Below are positions 1 through 4,397 of a DNA stretch of 7,919 nucleotides, piece after piece. Within the stretch, counting starts at the first letter, position 1, and the number at the start of each line of letters is the position of its first letter. The translations under genes and the position numbers were made by a program. The notes under the pieces are model-generated. The model saw only the letters and a list, made by a program, of their open reading frames with translations. It did no database searches and was not told the origin of the DNA. This stretch comes from JBBSWA01 sp038046485 (GTDB lineage: Archaea > Nanobdellota > Nanobdellia > Woesearchaeales > SM23-78), in assembly GCA_038046485.1 (NCBI GenBank), contig JBBSWA010000070.1:1-7919 (forward strand), read 5' to 3'.

Positions 1-37
1 TGTCTTACGACTTTCTACAGAGCCCTGACCAAAACGA

Positions 38-44
38 TTATATA
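38..44 (+). promoter_or_regulatory. TATA box for the transglutaminase-like gene
   Basis: TTATATA is centred about 26 bases ahead of the ATG at 67, the spacing expected between an archaeal box A and the transcription start. There is no Shine-Dalgarno motif between box and start, so the mRNA is probably leaderless and begins at or beside that ATG. This also favours the ATG at 67 over the TTG at 61 as the start. The assignment rests on motif and spacing only. Confidence 0.6.
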
Positions 45-66
45 GTTCGAAAATCAGCTTTTGATT

Positions 67-2058
67 ATGAAGGGTCAAGTGTTTTTCTGCGTGTTTTTAG
101 TGGCAATTTCCTTGGTTTCAGCTCAAGATCTCACCGATTACAATAGTTTATGGCTAAGAGTGAACTTAAGCAATACCTTACAGATCACGCACAAAGGGGA
201 AGATTACTCAGTCCAAGACGTCACATCCATCTTGGCTTGGTATCCCAGGGAAACTCCATTCACTCAAATTCAATTCATAACAACCGATCCGAAGGCAGAT
301 TTCATGAGTGATGGCTTACGGTTTAAGTGGGAGTATCCAGCAAGGGATAACTTGTCGCTTTCATGGGTGAGCCAAATGAACAATTCTCGAATCTTTAAGC
401 CGGTATATGAAAAAGTGCCCTTTCCTTTACTGCACTTAGATGCAAATTTAGGAGATTACCTGTTGTCACAGGAAATCATTGATATGAGTTCGGACATTTC
501 AAACCTGGCCATGAGTCTTTCAGAAGGGGAAGATGATATGTACAAAGTGGTGTTTAAAATAGCCGAGTGGGTCCGCCTGCATGTAACCTACAACCTAACC
601 ACGCTTACTGCAGATGCCTCTCAAAAAGCTTCATGGGTATTGCAGAATAGAGAAGGGGTCTGTGATGAGATTACAAGTCTATTCATTGCTCTGGTACGCT
701 CATTAGGTATTCCAGCAAAGTTTGTCTCAGGTCTTTCGTACACCAATTTGCCCGACTTGGAAAAGAGTTGGGGTCCGCATGGTTGGGCAGAGGTGTACAT
801 CCCAAATTATGGCTGGGTACCCTTTGATGTAACCTATGGGGAATATGGTTGGCTCGATGCAGGCCATATTAAACTCGATGACTCGCTTGATGCAAAGAAG
901 AGCACACTCACCTATACAATACGGGGGAATAAGGTAAGCCTGGTTTCGAAAGGAGTAGGATGGGACGTAGAAGTGATAGAAAAAGGACGCCTATCTCAAG
1001 ATGTCTTGGACTTGGAATTAAGGCCGTATGCAGAAAAAACAGCACCCGGTTCATACAATTTAATGATCTTAGGAGTGGAGAATCTAAATAACTTCTATGT
1101 GGCCAGTAAGTTCCATGTGTACAAGACAGAAGGGCTTGAGGTATTTGGAGAGCGGGATCGAATGGAACTCTTTAAGCCTCGAGAGACAAAGAAGTTGTAT
1201 TGGATGGTAAAAGTGGATGACCATCTCAAGTCCGATTATGAATATACCTTTCCTTTCCGAGTGGATTCAACTTGGGGTGGGGCAAGGAACAGCGGCTTTA
1301 CAGCAAAACCAGGAGAAACAAGTCTTCCAGATGGATTATTCGCTTCCTTGGTCCAAGTGGAAGAAGAGATGGGGAAAAAGCCGTATTCTAAAATTGTTGA
1401 CTTTGTGTGCAATCCAGATAAAGAAAAAGCGCGTCTGGGAGAGACCATTACCGTGTATTGCAATCTTTCCAATCATGGGGATGAAGTGCTTAAGAGTGTT
1501 CGCCTATGCTTGGAAGAAGAGTGTCAATTGATCAACGTGGGTGCAGGCTCCATGGAAAGTATTACTTTTGTGAAATCATTTGATTCAAGCCTCTCAAGTG
1601 TGCTCGTAATTCAGGCAGAGAACACAAACATTTCCAAAGCAGCGTATGTACGAGTAAAAGTCATTGCCGAGCCGCGCCTGAACATTACAATATTGTCTGT
1701 TCCAAAAGTCATGGAATTTGAAGAGGAAAACACCTTAAAGTTTATGTTGGAAAAAGAAACGCACGAGATCCCAAAGAACATGACCCTCACCGTCTCGTAC
1801 AAGTTTGGGGAGAGCAAATGGACGATGGATGAACTCTCCCAGCCCTTCGAATTTGATTTGAAAATCTATGGTTCTAAGTTGGATTTTGAAAATGGCTTCC
1901 AGATCAAAGCTGAATTCAAGGATGATTTTGGCGAAGCGCACCAAGCTGAAAAAAAATTCAAGATCAAGCTTGTCAACTTAAACATCCCCCAAACCATCCA
2001 AGTTTATGCCGCTGAATTCGCGTTCTTCCTCGACCGGGTGGTTAAGAAGATATTCTGA
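67..2058 (+). CDS. Exported transglutaminase-like domain protein
   Basis: A protein of 663 residues from the ATG at 67; a TTG at 61 would add two residues. It opens with a signal peptide (MKGQVFFCVFLVAISLVSA, then QDLTD), so it acts outside the membrane. The transglutaminase-like core spans roughly residues 155-270. Its papain-like triad is visible: Cys199 in GVCDE, His238 in PHGWAEVYIP and Asp254 in VPFDVT. The spacing is typical of the family, so the core looks catalytically intact. Members cross-link, hydrolyse or deamidate proteins or act as cysteine peptidases; the substrate here cannot be told. Residues about 440-535 look like a CARDB/Ig-type beta domain with four cysteines (448, 465, 481, 486) that could form two disulfides. 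Another beta-rich part follows to about 636. The C-terminus has no convincing membrane span, only a short hydrophobic, then basic, tail. It converges on the hydrolase gene, with 31 bases between the stops. Confidence 0.85.
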   Translation: MKGQVFFCVFLVAISLVSAQDLTDYNSLWLRVNLSNTLQITHKGEDYSVQDVTSILAWYPRETPFTQIQFITTDPKADFMSDGLRFKWEYPARDNLSLSWVSQMNNSRIFKPVYEKVPFPLLHLDANLGDYLLSQEIIDMSSDISNLAMSLSEGEDDMYKVVFKIAEWVRLHVTYNLTTLTADASQKASWVLQNREGVCDEITSLFIALVRSLGIPAKFVSGLSYTNLPDLEKSWGPHGWAEVYIPNYGWVPFDVTYGEYGWLDAGHIKLDDSLDAKKSTLTYTIRGNKVSLVSKGVGWDVEVIEKGRLSQDVLDLELRPYAEKTAPGSYNLMILGVENLNNFYVASKFHVYKTEGLEVFGERDRMELFKPRETKKLYWMVKVDDHLKSDYEYTFPFRVDSTWGGARNSGFTAKPGETSLPDGLFASLVQVEEEMGKKPYSKIVDFVCNPDKEKARLGETITVYCNLSNHGDEVLKSVRLCLEEECQLINVGAGSMESITFVKSFDSSLSSVLVIQAENTNISKAAYVRVKVIAEPRLNITILSVPKVMEFEEENTLKFMLEKETHEIPKNMTLTVSYKFGESKWTMDELSQPFEFDLKIYGSKLDFENGFQIKAEFKDDFGEAHQAEKKFKIKLVNLNIPQTIQVYAAEFAFFLDRVVKKIF

Positions 2059-2089
2059 TCTATCAAGAATGACCTTTCGCAGAAATCTT

Positions 2090-2806
2090 TCATCGATCTA
2101 GAAACTCCCCAACTATTTTATTTATTTCATCAATGATTTTTGGATGAAACCGGTAGTCATGATCAGAATCGACTTCATAGAGCTGTTTAGGGTCGGCTGA
2201 CTTGTCATAAGTATCCCGAACGGATTCGGGTGTGATGTCCTCATCTTTCTTACCCAAAATATAAAGCTTGGGTTTAGTGCACTTGGAGAGAGCATCGAGC
2301 ATGTTGTACTGAGAAGCATCCTCAAAGTAGCTGGACGGAAGCTCAAACCTTTTCTCGCCGCCTGAAGGCGCATCCCTTATGAATATTTCAACACCGCTTT
2401 TTTTTGCTTTTTCATTCATTTTGCTCGGTGTGGGACGCGACATGACTGTGATAATATGAATCACATGGTCGTTCCGTGTGCCGGCAAGCATCGCCATACT
2501 TCCTCCTCTGCTGTGCCCCATGAGTATGGTCGGTCTGCTGCCAAACTGTATGATAAGTTCGTTTATGGCTTTTAAGTAATTGGTCATGGTGTATAACTCA
2601 ATACCACCCGGGCTTTCCCAGGTACCGGGAGGATCGAAAGAGAGCGCCAAGAAACCTTTACTTGCGAGGTATTCAACATGGCTTCGCATATGCGGATCAT
2701 CTTTCGTGTCAAATCTTCCAGGGAGCACCAACGCAAGCTTGTCTGCGTTCGGATTCCCCTGCATATACATGGCCAATTTAAAACTCGGTATCTTTAGAAT
2801 TTGCAT
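2090..2806 (-). CDS. Alpha/beta hydrolase
   Basis: A cytoplasmic hydrolase of 238 residues, a normal length for a lidless single-domain alpha/beta hydrolase, with no signal peptide. The nucleophile elbow is GHSRGG with Ser99. The acid is probably Asp188 in LGKKDEDITPE, and the base His216 in DSDHDYRF, so the triad is complete and correctly ordered. LPGRF near residues 28-32 may supply the oxyanion-hole loop, and SFDPPGTWES matches the strand-turn seen in esterase and S33-like members. The substrate cannot be predicted: esterase, thioesterase and peptidase are all possible. It lies 48 bases downstream of vapC on the same strand and has its own Shine-Dalgarno site, so it is probably the third gene of that operon. 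A weak TATA-like TTTAAA at 2848-2853 could also give it an independent short-leader transcript. Confidence 0.85.
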   Translation of the reverse strand: MQILKIPSFKLAMYMQGNPNADKLALVLPGRFDTKDDPHMRSHVEYLASKGFLALSFDPPGTWESPGGIELYTMTNYLKAINELIIQFGSRPTILMGHSRGGSMAMLAGTRNDHVIHIITVMSRPTPSKMNEKAKKSGVEIFIRDAPSGGEKRFELPSSYFEDASQYNMLDALSKCTKPKLYILGKKDEDITPESVRDTYDKSADPKQLYEVDSDHDYRFHPKIIDEINKIVGEFLDR

Positions 2807-2813
2807 AATTGAT

Positions 2814-2817
2814 CCTC
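2814..2817 (-). promoter_or_regulatory. Ribosome binding site of the hydrolase
   Basis: On the minus strand GAGG lies seven bases ahead of the ATG at 2806, complementary to the CCUCC of the archaeal 16S 3' end. It fixes the start and suggests translation from an internal position on a longer mRNA, unlike the leaderless genes nearby. Confidence 0.55.
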
Positions 2818-2854
2818 ATTTGCTCTTTTAACCATTCTTTTTAGAAGTTTAAAT

Positions 2855-3232
2855 TCAACGCACAAACCTAACACCTTCCATGTCTTTAAAGCCTTGATCG
2901 CCCGTAAGGAAGGGGATGCGATTGTATCTAGCAAGCATATAGCCAACACAGTCAATATAAGACAAACGCTTTGTTTTGAAAAAGGCTTTAAGCTGGCTGG
3001 CTTTTTTAATGATATCATCGGAAGGCTCAACCACATAAGGAAGAAATCGATCATAGTACGCTTCGGCAACTATTTTTCCTTTTCGAAGGAGTAGGCCATA
3101 GTAGAGTTCCATAAGGTTAAGGCGGGTGGTAAGAATAGTCACCTCCTTTCTGTAAGGGTCATAGTTTTTATTACCTCGAATAAGCTCAAAAAAAGCATAC
3201 GTATCGAAGAAATAAGGAGCTACGGTTCCCAT
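2855..3232 (-). CDS. vapC: VapC-type PIN-domain ribonuclease toxin
   Basis: A 125-residue single PIN domain, the usual size for VapC toxins. The four acidic metal-binding positions are all present: Asp10 in YFFDTYAF, Glu42 in LMELYYG, Asp94 in SYIDCVGYMLA and Asp112 in LTGDQGF. An active Mg-dependent ribonuclease is therefore expected. VapC family members cleave tRNA or rRNA; the target here is unknown. The start overlaps the end of the antitoxin gene by 13 bases, typical of translationally coupled toxin-antitoxin pairs, with the antitoxin made first. GGTGA seven bases ahead of the ATG supports this start. The hydrolase follows 48 bases downstream. Confidence 0.9.
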   Translation of the reverse strand: MGTVAPYFFDTYAFFELIRGNKNYDPYRKEVTILTTRLNLMELYYGLLLRKGKIVAEAYYDRFLPYVVEPSDDIIKKASQLKAFFKTKRLSYIDCVGYMLARYNRIPFLTGDQGFKDMEGVRFVR

Positions 3233-3432
3233 CCTTTTCTCACCAGGTCTTTAAATTTTTGACCAGACATTTTGGTTTTGAGGGTGCCAAACACATCACT
3301 TAAGTCAGCAGGTTTGATCAGTTCGAGGAGTATCTTGTCATTAGGTTTGATCTTTTTCTCTCGAAGGAATTCCTTAGGTAATACGACCCCACAAGAATTC
3401 CCCCATTTGCGTACAGTCAGTTCTACAGCCAT
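3220..3432 (-). CDS. vapB: AbrB/MazE-fold antitoxin of the VapBC pair
   Basis: A 70-residue protein whose first 40 or so residues are a swapped-hairpin AbrB/SpoVT-type DNA-binding domain: TVRKWGNSCGVVLPKEF, then a short basic stretch, then PNDKILLEL. The rest (about 41-70, with FKDLVRKGWEP at the end) would be the tail that wraps the PIN toxin and blocks its active site. Proteins of this type also bind their own promoter together with VapC. The gene ends inside the start of vapC. Its ATG lies about 23 bases from a TATA-like box within an 11-bp tandem repeat, consistent with a leaderless, self-repressed operon. Confidence 0.88.
   Translation of the reverse strand: MAVELTVRKWGNSCGVVLPKEFLREKKIKPNDKILLELIKPADLSDVFGTLKTKMSGQKFKDLVRKGWEP
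3240..3244 (-). promoter_or_regulatory. Ribosome binding site of vapC
   Basis: GGTGA on the minus strand, inside the end of vapB, ends seven bases ahead of the vapC ATG. It matches the GGTGA part of the archaeal anti-Shine-Dalgarno complement and supports re-initiation at vapC. Confidence 0.5.
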
Positions 3433-3439
3433 AGAATAA

Positions 3440-3461
3440 GTTATACATTAGTTATACTTAA
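3440..3461 (-). promoter_or_regulatory. vapB promoter with 11-bp tandem repeat (possible operator)
   Basis: On the plus strand the sequence reads GTTATACATTA followed directly by GTTATACTTAA, two copies matching at 9 of 11 positions with a period of one helical turn. Read on the minus strand, the distal copy (3451-3459) provides AAGTATAAC as a TATA-like box about 23 bases from the vapB ATG. A repeat covering the promoter fits autoregulation by VapB or the VapBC complex. The repeat is seen directly; its binding function is inferred. Confidence 0.5.
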
Positions 3462-3535
3462 AGCTTTCGGCTGATTTTCCGGACGAATTACGAAAAAGTC
3501 GAATATTAACGCTTTTCGCCGAAATCAAGAGGGAA

Positions 3536-3543
3536 TATATTTA
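3536..3543 (+). promoter_or_regulatory. TATA box for the membrane-anchored protein gene
   Basis: TATATTTA, within an AT-rich run at 3534-3544, is centred about 27 bases ahead of the ATG at 3568. The only purine-rich motif (AGG) touches the start codon and is too close to act as a ribosome binding site. A leaderless transcript is likely. Confidence 0.55.
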
Positions 3544-3567
3544 AGTTAGTTAAAAATATCCATAGGT

Positions 3568-4254
3568 ATGCTAAAGTACTTTATGCTAATCTTAATCTTA
3601 GCTTCCTCATTAGTTATTGCAAGCAAACTCGACGATTCATGTCTAAAGGCCCTTCCCTGTGATCCAGCTAATAAGAATAATAGAATGTGTGCTCTAATAG
3701 ATCTTGAAATCGTATCTGATAATCCAATATATGCAGTAGGAGACGCATTTTATTACAATCTAACACTAAAAAACACAGGTGTAGATGTTATTAATACAAC
3801 AATAAATGTCACTTCCGATCCTAGAGATATGCTCGAATCAGACGCAAATGGTAAAACATTCTCTATAAATTTAGAGAAAGGACAATCTGAAAGCTACCCC
3901 TTATCACAGAAGGATAAAGGTGAAGAAAAAAGAATGTACACATTTAAGCATCTCGGAGAACATAGCTTACTAATAACTGTAGATCAAGCAAGAAGGATAC
4001 AATTTGTCGAATGTAAAACATTCCAAGGAGAACCCAAAAGAAAGATAAGTACGGATTTTTACTTGAAAACATTCGGAGTGGCGGCTTCTGATCAGGAAAG
4101 AAAATGGTCTAGAGCAGATACTTTAGCGCTTTGGGGGATAATAATCGCGATAGCCATCCCAATCATTTCAACAATAACAAGTTGGATACGTAAAAGACAC
4201 GCACGGGTTCACCATTCTAAAGCAGGTAGAAGATCGAAAAAGAAAAGGAGCTAA
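3568..4254 (+). CDS. Unrecognised exported protein with C-terminal membrane anchor
   Basis: I do not recognise a family for this 228-residue protein. It starts with a signal sequence or N-terminal membrane segment (MLKYFMLILILASSLVIAS). An extracellular part of about 165 residues follows. It holds four cysteines (25, 31, 41, 149) that could make two disulfides, sequons at Asn64, Asn76 and Asn80, and a stretch near residues 46-140 (LEIVSDNPIYAVGDAFYYNL onward) resembling an Ig/CARDB-like beta domain. A membrane span (about 189-207, LWGIIIAIAIPIISTITSWI) and a strongly basic tail (KSKKKR-rich, with several His) come last, predicting a type I topology with the tail inside. Composition differs from its neighbours: 12 of 14 arginines use AGA or AGG, against 4 of 18 in serS, and sampled stretches are about one third GC. 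Recent transfer is possible. A role in surface binding is only a guess. Confidence 0.75.
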   Translation: MLKYFMLILILASSLVIASKLDDSCLKALPCDPANKNNRMCALIDLEIVSDNPIYAVGDAFYYNLTLKNTGVDVINTTINVTSDPRDMLESDANGKTFSINLEKGQSESYPLSQKDKGEEKRMYTFKHLGEHSLLITVDQARRIQFVECKTFQGEPKRKISTDFYLKTFGVAASDQERKWSRADTLALWGIIIAIAIPIISTITSWIRKRHARVHHSKAGRRSKKKRS

Positions 4255-4264
4255 CCCAACAACC

Positions 4265-4272
4265 TTTATAAA
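4265..4272 (+). promoter_or_regulatory. TATA-like box upstream of the inverted repeat
   Basis: TTTATAAA is a good archaeal box A and would place transcription near 4294, at the AGGAGG site ahead of a 23-codon ORF. It could serve a small RNA or small protein, or be the true promoter of the PIN-ATPase gene with a leader of about 100 bases. Confidence 0.5.
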
Positions 4273-4276
4273 CCTG

Positions 4277-4346
4277 TCAAGAACCACCTTATAGGAGGCA
4301 AAATGAAGCGAAGCTTATCCCATCTATCAGATAAGGTGGTTCTTGA
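4277..4346. repeat. Perfect 16-bp inverted repeat with 38-base spacer
   Basis: The left arm TCAAGAACCACCTTAT (4277-4292) is the exact reverse complement of the right arm ATAAGGTGGTTCTTGA (4331-4346). The 38-base spacer contains an AGGAGG site and the start of a small ORF. In a read-through transcript this would be a very stable hairpin hiding that ribosome site in its loop. If transcription starts near 4294 the left arm would stay untranscribed, and the repeat would act at the DNA level instead, for example as a dimer-binding operator. No U-tract follows, so it is not a standard terminator. Confidence 0.85.
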
Positions 4347-4374
4347 GCATGCCAGAAATGCTAAACATTTCTGA
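4303..4374 (+). CDS. Possible 23-codon small ORF in the PIN-ATPase leader
   Basis: The ORF runs from ATG at 4303 to TGA at 4372-4374 and begins MKRSLSHLSDKVVLEH, a basic, helix-compatible peptide with no recognised homologue. A strong AGGAGG (4293-4298) lies four bases ahead of the ATG, a little close but the best Shine-Dalgarno sequence in the window. Part of the codons fall in the right arm of the 16-bp repeat and in the second hairpin, so the peptide sequence may be a by-product of the structure. It ends 23 bases before the PIN-ATPase ATG in a different frame. It could be a leader peptide, a small protein or a chance ORF. Confidence 0.3.
   Translation: MKRSLSHLSDKVVLEHARNAKHF
4353..4373 (+). 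repeat. 8-bp hairpin just upstream of the PIN-ATPase gene
   Basis: CAGAAATG (4353-4360) and CATTTCTG (4366-4373) are perfect complements around the five-base loop CTAAA. The hairpin lies between the 16-bp repeat and a TATA-like element, with its 3' arm ending five bases before that element. It could be the 3' end of a small transcript, part of a regulated leader, or a protein-binding palindrome. Confidence 0.65.
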
Positions 4375-4377
4375 GCA

Positions 4378-4384
4378 TTATAAA
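4378..4384 (+). promoter_or_regulatory. TATA-like element close to the PIN-ATPase start
   Basis: TTATAAA resembles a box A, but its centre is only about 17 bases from the ATG at 4398. At normal archaeal spacing transcription would start near 4405, inside the coding region, with no usable in-frame start before the first catalytic Asp. It is therefore either used with unusual spacing or not the gene's promoter. Confidence 0.3.
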
Positions 4385-4397
4385 CCTTCTCGTCGAT

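Noticed and set aside
1217..1531. Plus-strand open frame of 104 codons inside the transglutaminase-like gene
   Set aside because: It overlaps a continuous protein in another frame and has no ribosome site or domain.
2059..2089. Terminator between the convergent transglutaminase-like and hydrolase genes
   Set aside because: The 31-base gap has neither a T-tract longer than three nor a convincing stem.
2794..3069. Minus-strand open frame of 91 codons overlapping vapC and the hydrolase start
   Set aside because: It is out of frame with a complete PIN toxin carrying all its catalytic acids; nothing supports its translation.
4277..4346. The 16-bp inverted repeat as an insertion-sequence end pair or CRISPR unit
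   Set aside because: There is no transposase, no target-site duplication at the flanks and no repeat-spacer array; a single palindromic pair is not a CRISPR.
4277..4374. The structured gap as a tRNA or known riboswitch
   Set aside because: No cloverleaf, T-loop or CCA-end signature and no riboswitch core that I recognise.
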